From assembly GCA_036365145.1 (NCBI GenBank), contig JAEOAD010000004.1:54062001-54126000 (forward strand): 64,000 nt of DNA. The letters are read 5' to 3'. Below, piece by piece: positions 1 to 9,371 of the stretch (its first letter is position 1; the number at the start of each line of letters is the position of its first letter). The notes beneath the pieces are model-generated. The model did not search any database, had not been told where the DNA came from, and was given only the letters and a program-made list of their open reading frames with translations. The position numbers and the translations under genes were made by a program. This DNA is from Orientallactaga sibirica. Lineage: Eukaryota > Chordata > Mammalia > Rodentia > Dipodidae.

Positions 1-360
1 TGTATGAATCTGGAATGTACGCTATTCCAAGGTTGGAATCATCTTTGCCCTACATTGACTGTTGCAGTAGTGAATGGGGTGCAGTGGCCCTTGGCCTATA
101 TCTAATGAAAGCAGGAGCAGGTCATTTGTCATAGATTCCAGAACCCAGTCAAATTGTTCATCTCTACATCCCACATGAAGGGTGTTAAGCAGTTTTAGAA
201 TTCTCTGCCCTCCTATATCTCCTAGGGCTTGGATGAGCTCCTGTCTCTGGTTTTCATCCCCTAGTTACCGCAGATAAAAATGAACATTATTTCTATGTGT
301 TTCATGGTTATTCTTAGTATTTTAATAGATAGAGCTTAATTTAAAGATATTCTTCAATTC
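1..360. other. Unique flanking sequence
   Basis: No repeat, reading frame or RNA signature is recognised. It is mixed-composition sequence leading into the TG-rich end of a B4-like SINE. Confidence 0.5.
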
Positions 361-477
361 TGCATGTGTGTGTGTGTGTGGTGTGGTGTGTGAGCTGTGC
401 ATATGCATATGTGTGGCATATGTATAGATGTGTATCCTGTATCCATTGATGTGGATGCAAAGGAAAACATTGGTTAC
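361..477 (-). repeat. B4-like SINE, left half, split by ERV-A
   Basis: A (TG)n tract at about 363-392 is followed by TGCATATGCATATGTG-type sequence and a body that continues on the far side of ERV-A at 3458. Removing ERV-A and one copy of GGTTAC gives a continuous B4-like SINE, in the same order as the better copy at 47330-47740. The two halves together form the pre-integration site of the retrovirus. Confidence 0.65.
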
Positions 478-544
478 TGTCGCGACTGTCTCGACTGTCT
501 CGACCAGCAAGGAAGACGCAACACTTGGACTCTTCTTTCAGCAG

Positions 545-550
545 TTTATT
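545..550 (-). terminator. Poly(A) signal of ERV-A 3' LTR
   Basis: AATAAA on the minus strand, followed downstream by GT/CT-rich sequence before the LTR end. Its position inside the LTR fits R-region polyadenylation of the element transcript. Confidence 0.7.
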
Positions 551-594
551 TAGGAACCTTGAACAATCTTCTGACCCCTTAAACAATCTTCTGA

Positions 595-660
595 CTGACT
601 GACTGACTGACTGACTCACTCACTCACTCACTCACTCACTCACTCACTCACTCACTTACT
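595..660. repeat. (GACT)n/(CACT)n microsatellite inside LTR
   Basis: Runs of GACT then CACT. The homologous tract in the 5' LTR (3139-3208) has a different number and order of units, so it has changed since insertion. Confidence 0.9.
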
Positions 661-869
661 GACTGCCTCACTGTCCCTGACTCACTCCCCCCGGGACAAG
701 CCCGCCCAAAGCTTAAGAAGCCTTTGAACAGCCAACCCTGGTAAGCCACGTGGTGAATGCAGATAGGTCCACATATGCGGAAGCAGGCCTAGATCACAGC
801 CCAAGCCAAATAAGGACTTGTTTATCCAGGAGAGCACTCGCCATCGGGAAGGCGGAAGGCGGAAGCCAG

Positions 870-878
870 CGCCATCTT
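870..878 (-). promoter_or_regulatory. YY1-like motif in ERV-A U3
   Basis: AAGATGGCG on the minus strand matches the YY1 core. The same site occurs in the 5' LTR at about 3420-3428. Binding is inferred from the motif only. Confidence 0.4.
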
Positions 879-907
879 TAAGGCGCAGCACCTCGCAGCT
901 CTCTACA

Positions 908-922
908 GTTCCCCCTTTTTTG
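908..922 (-). other. Polypurine tract of ERV-A
   Basis: On the minus strand A6-G5-AAC directly precedes the TG of the 3' LTR. That is the position and composition of a retroviral plus-strand primer. Confidence 0.85.
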
Positions 923-1123
923 TTTAAAACACGCAAAGCAACAGGCAAGGGTAGAGGTCTGACCTCCAGTAACTCTTAAAATAGGCGTAGAACCGTCTTG
1001 CATCTTTTCCCTGGAGGTGGGACCATGGATGCCAACCCACATGTAATCAGACTTGTCTTTTAGAGAGTCTTTCACAGCTAACTCTCCCTGCAGTGCTTTT
1101 GCCTCGCAGCCTGTGCCTGGTGT

Positions 1124-1506
1124 TTACATTTTTATGGTGGCTAACCATGCCTGGGGAGATTGACCTGCCTCAATAGCCGAGAAGGCCTGGACGATCATGA
1201 CTGCATTTCGTTTTTGTGTTACTCTGATCTTACATAGACACCACAAGCAAACCAAGGAGACCAGTAACAGAAGGCCTGCTAAAGAGCACCCAAATCCGCC
1301 CATTCCTTCAGATGATTCATAGCGGAGATCAGCCAAGATGACAATCCAGAGGCAAAGGAGAGGTCCATGCAGGTAGAATTCACATTAACTACAGCCAGCC
1401 TCAATTCTTTTAAGGTATCTTCAAATTCAAGTGACCAATTCTGTAATAGAAAACTAGACAAAGATCTGGATAAATTTGTAGCCCTAGTATAATTTATATA
1501 ATCCAA
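1124..1506 (-). pseudogene. env transmembrane subunit remnant of ERV-A
   Basis: Two overlapping minus-strand frames together resemble the C-terminal half of a betaretrovirus-like TM protein. The upstream frame (1506-1279) reads as TM ectodomain, with an NxS/T site (VNST) and ends LKEWADLGAL. A +1/-1 change near 1285 moves the frame to 1336-1124, which has a membrane segment (LLLLVSLVCLWCL, residues 22-34), a cytoplasmic tail and AIEAGQSPQAWL. Surface subunit, fusion peptide and leader are absent, so no envelope can be made. Class II assignment rests on the tail pattern and the 6-bp TSD; a profile search would settle it. Confidence 0.7.
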
Positions 1507-2100
1507 GGTTTTTTAACAACATTAGCAAGGAGAAACTAAAACAATGCAAACTCAACCACCATCAGCAGTCATCAAATTTCTGCAGTTCAAGTTCAATATA
1601 GCCTTGAAATGCAGGTTCCTTCTCCAGTCAGCTCTTTTCAAGAATTTGTATTTTTTACAGTCTTTCCTCAGGCATCCTCTCCATTGTTTTAATGTAAATC
1701 AAGTCAGGCCACCTTCCTTTTACCTTCCTTAAGATTGCTAATGTGTTGACAATAGCAGCTTTAGTAACCTAAAACCAGTCTCAGTGCCTCTGCTTTTCCT
1801 GGCTGCCCTGGAACTCACTATGTAGACCAGGCTGGCTTTGAATTTGTGGCAGTCCTGCTCTGCCTCCCATGTGCTGGGATGGCCTGAGCCACCATACCCG
1901 GCTTTTTTCCCGGGATTTCCCCTCTCTCTCTTTTTTTTCCTTTTTTTTTTTTTTTTGATCTTTTCATTTGTTTTATGAGAGCCTGTAGCCCTTTTTTAGA
2001 ATCCGTAGACTCTGAATCTTAAGTTGTTTTTTGTTTTTGCCTCTTTTTCACTGTTTGTCTGTTCCGACCTTTCTTTCTCGAGGCAGTTCTTCACTAACCT
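1507..2100 (-). other. Non-coding middle of ERV-A
   Basis: This replaces the expected gag-pol body and shows no CCHC, DTG or YMDD motif in any frame. It holds a tailless B1 fragment and a pyrimidine-rich run (about 1908-1956). It may be captured non-retroviral DNA, as in ETn elements. Confidence 0.5.
1786..1903 (-). repeat. B1 SINE fragment inside ERV-A
   Basis: The plus strand reads CCTGGAACTCACTATGTAGA and then the GTGCTGGGATGGCCTGAGCCACC block, so B1 is on the minus strand. No A-rich tail or flanking duplication is visible, so it looks older than the LTRs and probably part of the mobilised element. Confidence 0.75.
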
Positions 2101-2334
2101 TTAGATCGATCTTACCCCGCCCTTAAGCGTGTCTTGGTCTGCTGCAAAATCAAGATCTTCGCCCAAATTTTCCCATGAAGGGATTGTAAGACTTCCAGAG
2201 CACGCAAACCAAGGGGCTATGGCATCACATTCCTCCAGGAACCTCTCCAGGGTACTCCCCTTTATCTTTAAGTTTTTTGAACGAAGCAGCTCATTCAGAG
2301 CCAAAAAAATTGGGTGCGAGTGAGAAGCGCCCAT
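2101..2334 (-). pseudogene. gag: gag matrix (MA) N-terminal remnant of ERV-A
   Basis: A 77-codon frame opens with MGASHS, a good N-myristoylation signal (Gly2, Ser6). It continues with the helical and APWF-type pattern seen in class II retroviral matrix domains (CDAIAPWF at residues 35-42; SWENLGEDLDF at 53-63). It stops at residue 78, and there is no capsid or nucleocapsid downstream. The product would be a truncated membrane-targeted matrix fragment at most. The start is fixed by the myristoylation motif. A duplicate of this start lies just upstream (2414-2412). Confidence 0.7.
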
Positions 2335-2441
2335 GGCTACACTTGTAAAAGATTCTTTTAAAACTTTTACTGTAGCTCATTCAGAGCCAAAAAAATTGAG
2401 TGAGAAGCGCCCATGGCTAAATTTGCAAAAATTCTTTTCCT
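2291..2441 (-). repeat. Tandem duplication of the gag start in ERV-A
   Basis: CATTCAGAGCCAAAAAAATT followed by GAGAAGCGCCCATGGCTA occurs at about 2291-2340 and again at about 2379-2420. The upstream copy lacks two codons and reads MGASHSIFLALNELQ then stop, a 15-codon mini-frame ahead of the matrix start. Confidence 0.85.
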
Positions 2442-2553
2442 GCTCCCTCTTTTACCGAGAGGAGCAAAATCCCCACTTTTGTCACGGATTCCTTCTTGCT
2501 CCCTCTTTTTCTACTGAGAGGAGCAAAATCCCCGCTTTTGTCGCGGATTCCCA
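2438..2553 (-). repeat. Tandem duplication in ERV-A leader
   Basis: Two units of about 57 bp (about 2439-2493 and 2496-2553) share TGCTCCCTCTTTT, GAGAGGAGCAAAATCCCC and the GCGGATTCC block. They differ at a few positions, so the duplication may predate this insertion. Confidence 0.85.
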
Positions 2554-2559
2554 CCTTAC

Positions 2560-2650
2560 CTGGGAACTTACCAGTGCATTGCCCTGACTGTAGAAAGTTT
2601 TGAGTCCCTCTTCAGACTCTTTTTTCAACAGTTTATTTAGGAATCATACT
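2560..2650 (-). repeat. Degenerate internal copy of the leader/LTR junction
   Basis: GGAACTTACCAG...TTGCCCTG (about 2568-2584) matches 2980-3000 next to the PBS. GACTCTT-TTC-CAGTTTATTTAGGAA (about 2613-2644) matches the R/U5 part of the LTR (529-558). The PBS and the LTR end between them are missing, so the leader seems to hold a collapsed second LTR-leader junction. Confidence 0.6.
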
Positions 2651-3011
2651 TTTTCTTTTAGATGTTTTACTCGAGCGCTCTTCTCTCACTTCCTCTAATT
2701 TTTTTTTTTTAACTGCTTCTGAATCATTCTCGTTTGTCCTATGTAATATGACTAGACACACTACAACACAAATACACCATATGAGGTTAACCAACTTTTA
2801 TACATTAATAAGACACACGAACAAATATACATTAATTGGCCGGCTATCATTCTTAAGGAAACCTTATTGTGGCGCCTTTTAACCCTAATACTGGAAGATG
2901 TATTGCCCATTTTGCTATGGGACCTTATCGTCTCTTTACCGGAGAACTTGCCTTTACCCTTTTTGTCCACTTATCTGGAACTTACCAGCTAGTTGCCCTG
3001 CAAGTTCTGAG

Positions 3012-3030
3012 CTCCCCGTACGGGCCACCA
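3012..3030 (-). other. Primer-binding site of ERV-A
   Basis: TGGTGGCCCGTACGGGGAG on the minus strand lies two bases inside the 5' LTR CA end, the standard PBS position. It matches no tRNA 3' end that I can name with confidence; it is not the usual Lys or Phe PBS of class II elements. Confidence 0.7.
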
Positions 3031-3032
3031 TT

Positions 3033-3457
3033 TGTCGCGACCGCCTCGACCAGCAAGGAAGACGCAACACTTGGACTCTTCTTTCAGCAGTTTATTCAGG
3101 AACCTTGAACAGTCTTCTGACCCCTTAAACAATCTTTTGACTGACTGACTGACTCACTGACTGACTGACTGACTGACTGACTCACTCACTCACTCACTCA
3201 CTCACTTACTGACTGCCTCACTGCCCCTGACTCACTCCCCCCGGGACAAGCCCACCCAAAGCTTAAGAAGCCTTTGAACAGCCAACCCTGGTAAGCCACG
3301 TGGTGAATGCAGATAGGTCCACATATGCGGAAGCAGGCCTAGATCACAGCCCAAGCCAAATAAGGACTTGTTTATCCAGGAGAGCACTCGCCATCGGGAA
3401 GGCGAAAGGCGGAAGCCAGCGCCATCTTTAAGGCGCGGCACCTCGCAGCTCTCTACA
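3033..3457 (-). repeat. ERV-A 5' LTR (425 bp)
   Basis: Homologous to 478-907, bounded by the PBS on one side and the TSD copy GGTTAC on the other. The tetranucleotide tract has a different structure and the CTGTCTCGA duplication is absent. AATAAA lies at 3091-3096 on the minus strand. Confidence 0.9.
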
Positions 3458-3698
3458 GGTTACCTTTCTCGCATTGCTCATCCACATATTTCCTTGAAAC
3501 GCAGGTCTCTTCCTCAACCTGGAAGATGTACACCCTCAAACAACAATAATTCTCAGTTCTTTGTGCCCCCACCCCAGATGATTTTTCAGAAGGTTATGGC
3601 CATGTTCAGCCTTTTATAATCATTCTGGGGAGTTGAACTTGGTGATCTCTTGCTCAAGTGGCAAGTACTCTTAACTGCTGAACCATCTTCCTAGCCCC
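3458..3698 (-). repeat. B4-like SINE, right half
   Basis: Continues the SINE broken at 477. It ends in AAGTACTCTTAACTGCTGAA and CCATCTTCCTAGCCC, the complement of a tRNA-like SINE head. The first six bases are the second TSD copy. Confidence 0.65.
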
Positions 3699-4334
3699 AA
3701 GTTATTCACCACGTCTACCCTTTTCACACAACTACGTAAACAGCAGCATTATCTGACAAGTGCAGATTCCTTTGTCTTAAGGAACATTTTTTTCCTGGAT
3801 TCGAAATTTATAGTTTCTCCATTTAAATACCACAAATAAGGATTATTTCTATAGTGTCAGTAATAATATAGATTTATTCATACATTTATCAACATTTTTC
3901 ACACTGTTCTTTCTTTAAAATCTGTCCTTTGTAGTTTATGTCCTCAGTCTCATGGAGACTCACCATAGCTTGTTGTTCAGACTTCCTTTCTGTCACAAGA
4001 GCAAGCTGATACACTAGCCTTAGTTTTTGTTACTTTTTAAGATATTATTTTCCTTTACATATGTTTTAACATTTAGCATTTTGTTTTTGCTTGTCATGCA
4101 TAGTCTTTTAAATAAGGATGTAGTCTCTGATCAAAGAAATTTTTTGTTGTTTCTTTAGTAGAAAGTTTTTCAGATCCTCTAATTTACTTCTCCAGTAAAA
4201 ATTATCAACTTCATTATATTTTCAACATGTGACTCAAAAGAGTAATAGCAATGAGCCTTATTACTGTGCACTGTAATTGTAACATTGTCACAAATATGCT
4301 GAATTTTCATGTCCATGAGCAATTGGCATCAGGT
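3699..4334. other. AT-rich unique sequence
   Basis: No feature recognised. Confidence 0.4.
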
Positions 4335-4381
4335 CTTTCTTGCAGGCAAATGCCTTAACCGCTAAGCCATCTCTCCAGCCC
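4335..4381 (-). repeat. Dipodid SINE, head fragment
   Basis: Contains TTGCAGGCAAATGCCTTAAC and GCTAAGCCATCTCTCCAGCCC, the complement of the SINE head. The rest is missing. Confidence 0.8.
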
Positions 4382-5360
4382 TTAATTTTCCATATGATTA
4401 ATGAAATTTCACTTTTTTTTTTCCTACCTCTGATTCTGAGGCAATTAAATATGCCGAAGAATATCAGTTGGCCTCCATTATGGATTATTTGAGATATGTT
4501 TTCCATTACTTGTTTTCTGATATATATTTGACCCTTTTCATTACTTGTGTATCTTTTTTTTTCACAAACGCAAAACAAGTTACAAATGCAAAGCTTAATA
4601 TATCATATAGAAGTCGTTAGCTTAAATCTAATTTAAAAGCAATACCTCTGTGTCACTTTATCTTGCAATTGTGTTCTATTGTGACAATGCTAGCATTAAA
4701 TATTGAACTTATACTTGAGTTCAGAAAGTGAACCAATTTAAAGAAACTAGAAAGTTTACTTTAATACATTTGAGAAATAATCGACTCGAAATATTGAAAC
4801 AAGGAAAACAATCCCTCAATGTAAGAAACAAATACATTTCCAAGATCTTCACCAAGTACTTAGTGAGTAGTGAGTCATCTATGCTAACTATATACCTAGG
4901 AGGTTTCTGGTTAAAAAACAAAACTAAACAAACAAACAAAAAAAACACACACACAAAAAAACATAAAATAAAACTCGGGAAAACTGGGGAACAGTAAACA
5001 CAAACCAGTGTTCAAACTATAGTAGCCTTAATAGGATAATGATCTAATCTGTCAAGACCAAGAACTTTGATTATAATACACTGGTAACATATTTCACTAG
5101 GAAAAAGACAAAATCAAAATCACCTTTAAAACCAGAAAAATCAGATTAGAATCCAGGATAAGAACAAGTTTGGAAAATCAATATATCTGCAGAAATCATT
5201 ACTGAATCATATCAAAATCACCCAAGGCCCATTTGACTCACTTTAGATGTCTATGGCCACTATGACAAGGAATATTAGTTTTCACAGTAAGTTTCATTTT
5301 AATATATTGGAGTAACATGATACTGTCTCTTTAATTAAATATATTCTTTGTAATGTGAAT
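4382..5360. other. AT-rich unique sequence
   Basis: Contains a degenerate A/CA tract (about 4915-4970). No gene signal. Confidence 0.4.
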
Positions 5361-5374
5361 AGCCTAGTCATTTT

Positions 5375-5386
5375 TTAAAATATATT

Positions 5387-5429
<43 letters not shown>

Positions 5430-5617
5430 TTTTATTTCAGAGAGAGAAAGAAGGAGAGAGAGAGAGAATGGGCACGCCAGGGTTGCCAGCCACTGCAAAA
5501 AAACTCCAGATGCATGTCCCCTATTGTGCATCTGGCTTACGTGGTGCGGGAGAGTCGAATTGGGATTATTTGGCATTGCAGGCAAACATTTTATCCACTA
5601 AGCATCTCTCCAGCCCT
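5375..5617 (-). repeat. Dipodid SINE, full length, with TSD
   Basis: A (TTTA)n tail (5383-5440), AG-rich tract, core and GCATCTCTCCAGCCC head. AGCCTAGTCATTTT (5361-5374) and AGCCTAGCCATTTT (5618-5631) form a 14-bp target duplication with one mismatch. Confidence 0.9.
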
Positions 5618-5631
5618 AGCCTAGCCATTTT

Positions 5632-6116
5632 AATGACTACAGTATGTGTAAGTTATTAAAGAATGAGGAAACTATATGTTATATTTGTCTGTTTTTTAAA
5701 AAAGAAAAAGGGAAAGATTAGGCAATTCAGAAAACTATAAATGTAAAATTCATGCATAAATACTTTAGGCAGAAGCTGCTTGGATTAAATTTTCTTGGTT
5801 AATAGCATCAAGAGGTTGTATGAATAGGAGGAAGTAGAGTTACTTGATTTTTCAGCCTTCGTATTTCTGTTTATAAAGACTAAAGATCAAAATTTATAAA
5901 TTCTTAAGTCTTTTTTTGGTTTCCTTTGCAAAGGACTCATCTTATGGAATATTTCTATAAATTATCACTATTTTAAGTGATAGCCTATAATGAAAACAGT
6001 ATATAAATAATAAGAATGTGTCATTTCCATAGGAATAATGATGATTATAAAATTTTAATATAGTTTTAACTTGCATTCCCAGATGACTAAGGATTTTGAA
6101 AAGTTTTTCATAATTT
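5632..6116. other. AT-rich unique sequence
   Basis: No feature recognised. Confidence 0.4.
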
Positions 6117-6265
6117 TTGGTGTTGATTTGGAGGCAGGATCTCACCCAAGCCCAAGCTGCCCTGAAATTCACTTTGTAGCCAATGCTGGCATTGACCTCA
6201 TGGAGTTACTTATACCTCCATCTCTGAGTTCTGGGAGTCAAGGCATGTGCCACAACGTGGCGCTC
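6117..6265 (-). repeat. B1 SINE, diverged
   Basis: The complement of B1 is recognisable (GGCAGGATCTCACCCAAGCC, TGCCACAACGTGGCGCTCA). It is heavily mutated, so it is an old copy. Confidence 0.65.
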
Positions 6266-6297
6266 ATTTTTCAGATGTTCTTATTTAGGCCTGTGTT

Positions 6298-6313
6298 TAT
6301 TCATTTATTTTAT

Positions 6314-6354
<41 letters not shown>

Positions 6355-6525
6355 CAGATAGGGAAAGAGAGAAAGGGTGAGCCAGGGCCTTCAGCCATTG
6401 TTAAACGAACTCCAGATGCATCTTCCACCTTTGCATCTGGCTTACGTGGGTCCTGGGGAAATCAAGCCTGGGTCCTTTGGTTTCTCAGGCAAATGCCATA
6501 ATCACTAAGCAGTCTCTCCAGCTCC
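6298..6525 (-). repeat. Dipodid SINE
   Basis: TTTATTTTATTTT tail, (GA)n at 6318-6352, GCCAGGGCCTTCAGCCATTG core and CAGTCTCTCCAGCTCC head. Confidence 0.85.
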
Positions 6526-6584
6526 TTTTTTTCATATTTGAATTAGCTACATGAAATTCATTTTAAGAATTATATATTCATTTT

Positions 6585-7124
6585 ATCAGCCCATTTTAAA
6601 ATTATGTTTTTTAATGGCCTTTTTGGTATTTAGATGTTCAAGTCCTTTGTATATTCTATGTATTGATCCACTGTGAAATGCATAGCTAGCAAAGATTTCC
6701 TCCCATTCTGCAAGCCTTCTTTTCACTTGATTTCTTGCTGTGCAGAAGCTTTTTGATTTTATGCAATGCTTTTTTTGTCACTTCTTGCTATATTTCACCC
6801 CACACAGAATGGCTACCATCAATAAAATAACAACAAAACTTGGCAAGGTGGTGAAGAAATGGGAACCCTTATATGCTATTGATAGGAATGTATATTTGAT
6901 TCAGCAAATATAGCAATATGGAAATCAGTAAGGAGTTTCTTCAAAACCTATAAGTAGAACTATTATATGATCCACATATCTTTTCTGGACATATGTTTGA
7001 AGGACTAAGACAGCAGATTATAGAGATGCCTGTTCACATGTTTATTGTAGCACTTGTAATGACAGCTAAATTATGGAGTCAGTCTAAGAATGCACGTACC
7101 GATGAATGCATAAAGAAAATGTGA

Positions 7125-7130
<6 letters not shown>
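6585..7130 (+). mobile_element. 5'-inverted (twin-primed) L1 fragment
   Basis: About 6600-6780 is antisense L1 ORF2 (TTGCTGTGCAGAAGCTTTTT is a well-known antisense L1 word). From about 6785 the sequence switches to sense ORF2 3' end (GGGAACCCTTATATGCTATT, then GATGAATGCATAAAGAAAAT). The inverted part corresponds to sequence just upstream of the sense part, the usual result of twin priming. It is followed by a (CA)n tract at 7126-7160. Confidence 0.75.

Positions 7131-7160
<30 letters not shown>
7126..7160. repeat. (CA)n microsatellite
   Basis: Uninterrupted CA dinucleotides at the L1 3' end. Confidence 0.95.
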
Positions 7161-7164
<4 letters not shown>

Positions 7165-7167
<3 letters not shown>

Positions 7168-7618
7168 GTCAAGAAGCACAGTCATTTAAATAAGTATGTC
7201 ATCTTTGGTCAAGAATTTTTTTTTTTGTTTCTTTAGCAGAAAGTATTTCAGATACTCTAATTTATGTTTGAGGAATACATATACACACACACATACAGAG
7301 TTTTATTCACCAATAAAGAAAAATGAAACTGTGTCATTTTGCATGCATTCTCTATTTGTGGATCTGAAAATGTTTTGTAGATACATAAAACTGTTTATAT
7401 AGAGTGGTATATTCATATATATGAGACTGAAGGAACAGAAGTGATTAGGAGTGGGGAGAAAGAGAGGACAGAAAAGAAGGAATAGGAGAAGCTGAATATG
7501 GTCAGTATAGATGTGACATATGGAAGAAATTATCTATAAACATGAAAGTGAATGTATATCAAGAGAAATTTATTCCACTAACAAACATGTAAGAACATAA
7601 GTCAGTTGATACCTGCAG
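7165..7618. other. AT-rich unique sequence
   Basis: No feature recognised beyond short A- and T-runs. Confidence 0.4.
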
Positions 7619-7728
7619 TTTTTTTTTTTTTTTTTTTTTTTTTTAGCAGCCTCGAACTCATGGTGATCCTCCTACCTCTGCCTCTGGAGTGCTGGGATTA
7701 AAGGCATGCGCGCTACCATGCCTGGCTT
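7619..7728 (-). repeat. B1 SINE, truncated
   Basis: A T24 run is followed by the complement of B1, with GTGCTGGGATTAAAGGCATG and CTACCATGCCTGGCTT. Confidence 0.85.
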
Positions 7729-8519
7729 CCCCAGTGTTTTATAAGTGAAAAATGCCTCAATTTTTCCTACTGATGGTTTATTAATGGTTCTTCTTCCTTT
7801 AATTAATTAATTTTTCCCTGGGACTCAGTTTTTTATCTATAAAACAAATAAAATAGATAATAGTTATATTCTTATAGAGAATGAATATTACACTGGATAT
7901 AAGTTTCTTAGTGCTGACCCAGTATAAACTGTCTCTTATTTTTGCAGATTACTTTGCTTTTACATACAAGCTTAAATAGCTTCTGAATATTTTAACACTA
8001 GCATAAACAGGACTGTTTATGAAAAAAAAAATTTAATTTTCCTTTTGTAAAAATGATGTTACTCTTGTTTTAAAATAACAGAACTTGGGATATCTACTAA
8101 GATTCTGATACTTTATTTGTTTTAATGAGTAACTTGAGGTTATGTTATTGGCATGGCTGAATTAATACCATTGCAATATTCTGAGATTACACTTGCTAAT
8201 CGTCTTAAAATTTGCTTGCTGAGTATGATATGAGTTACTTTCTCTTGTGACTATTTCACATTATTATTATTATTTCAGCTTGGACTTTTAAACATATTTC
8301 ATGCCAAAAACATCATAGATATATTTTAATATAGATAAAGGAAATTGTTATTTTTTAAATGAACAATATATTGACATGGATTCTAAAGAAATCAGACTGG
8401 CTATTGAATGAATTAATACATATTATTTAGTGATGGGAATTTTATGATTAAGCAGAGTGACCAATCATGCTTGGGTCAGAGTTGTCAAATGCCATGAACT
8501 CTACTTAAAATGTTAGATA
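7729..8519. other. AT-rich unique sequence
   Basis: No feature recognised. Confidence 0.4.
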
Positions 8520-8571
8520 GGGCTTGAGAGATGGCTTAGCGATTAAGGTGCTTGCCCATGAAGCCTGACAA
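8520..8571 (+). repeat. Dipodid SINE, head fragment
   Basis: GGGCTTGAGAGATGGCTTAG and then GATTAAGGTGCTTGCC; the body is lost. Confidence 0.75.
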
Positions 8572-9356
8572 CTTTTGCTTGTACTATTTTTGTTTCCCAC
8601 ATAGGTTGACTCAAATTCTCCTGAACTGACTCTGTTGTTAAAAGAGAAAAAAAAAATCTAAAGCATTTTAGTAGGTTATATTTTCACACTGACAGATGAG
8701 TATCTTTGAACATAACAACAGGACCAGAAAATGTTCCAAAGAATCCTGATATTGTTAGAATTTGAGATTAAATATTAAACACATGGAGGCAAAGTAGACC
8801 TGATGTAAAAATATCACTATCAATGGGTAGGAAATCAGCAAGAGTTCCTGTGCTTCATTAATATGTAGAGAATTGGATGATAACTTTTTTCACAAACATT
8901 AAAATATCATGTAGAGCATGGGGAGGAGACAGATTGCCAAATCTGTGCTTCTGGCCTTGGCTTGAGATCTGGGGATAACTGATTATTATTCTTGAAACCC
9001 AGCAAGCCCAGAAATGAAAAACACCTGAAATAGCATCTATCTCACCATGTATCCAGGACTATCCAAAACTTATTCCACGATGCCATACATATAAATGTAA
9101 GCGCACACATGCACATTGAAACACACATCCGTACACAGAATTTTGATACAACTTATTTATTTAAAAAAAATATACCGTTCAACATCAAAATGGTTTTAAG
9201 GGAGAAAAGTAGCAATGTTTGGCTTAAACAGCAGATATAGTACATTAGTTGATAATAAATAAATACATAAGTGCCTTCATTTCTGGTATATTCTATTGCA
9301 AAAAAGAAATAGAACATGGCATTACATTTAATATCATGAGTAAAAGCTTTGTACTT
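8572..9356. other. AT-rich unique sequence
   Basis: No feature recognised. Confidence 0.4.
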
Positions 9357-9371
9357 GATCTTGTGGGTTTT

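Larger units (their letters stand above)
478..907 (-). repeat. ERV-A 3' LTR (430 bp)
   Basis: On the minus strand it runs from TGTAGAGAGCTG to GTCGCGACA. It matches 3033-3457 along its length. It carries AATAAA (545-550 on the plus strand as TTTATT), a tetranucleotide tract and an AAGATGGCG motif (870-878). The TGTCTCGAC unit near the U5 end is tandemly duplicated here but not in the 5' LTR. Confidence 0.9.
478..3457 (-). mobile_element. ERV-A: compact class II endogenous retrovirus with 6-bp TSD
   Basis: In minus-strand order the element has a 5' LTR (3457-3033), a PBS (3030-3012), a repeat-rich leader, a gag matrix remnant (2334-2101), unassigned sequence with a B1 fragment, an env TM remnant (1506-1124), a polypurine tract (922-908) and a 3' LTR (907-478). 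GGTTAC flanks it perfectly at 472-477 and 3458-3463; six bases is the usual TSD of class II ERVs. The LTRs start TG and end CA. Outside the microsatellite I counted about 7 substitutions between them, plus a 9-10 bp TGTCTCGAC duplication present only in the 3' LTR, so the insertion looks fairly recent. CA, NC, protease and pol are absent. It would have needed proteins in trans, like the mouse ETn elements. Confidence 0.9.

Noticed and set aside
1124..1506. Intact envelope gene in ERV-A
   Set aside because: Only the end of TM remains and it is frameshifted; surface subunit and fusion peptide are absent.
2333..2587. 84-codon plus-strand frame in ERV-A
   Set aside because: It is antisense to the retroviral leader and arises from the tandem duplications.
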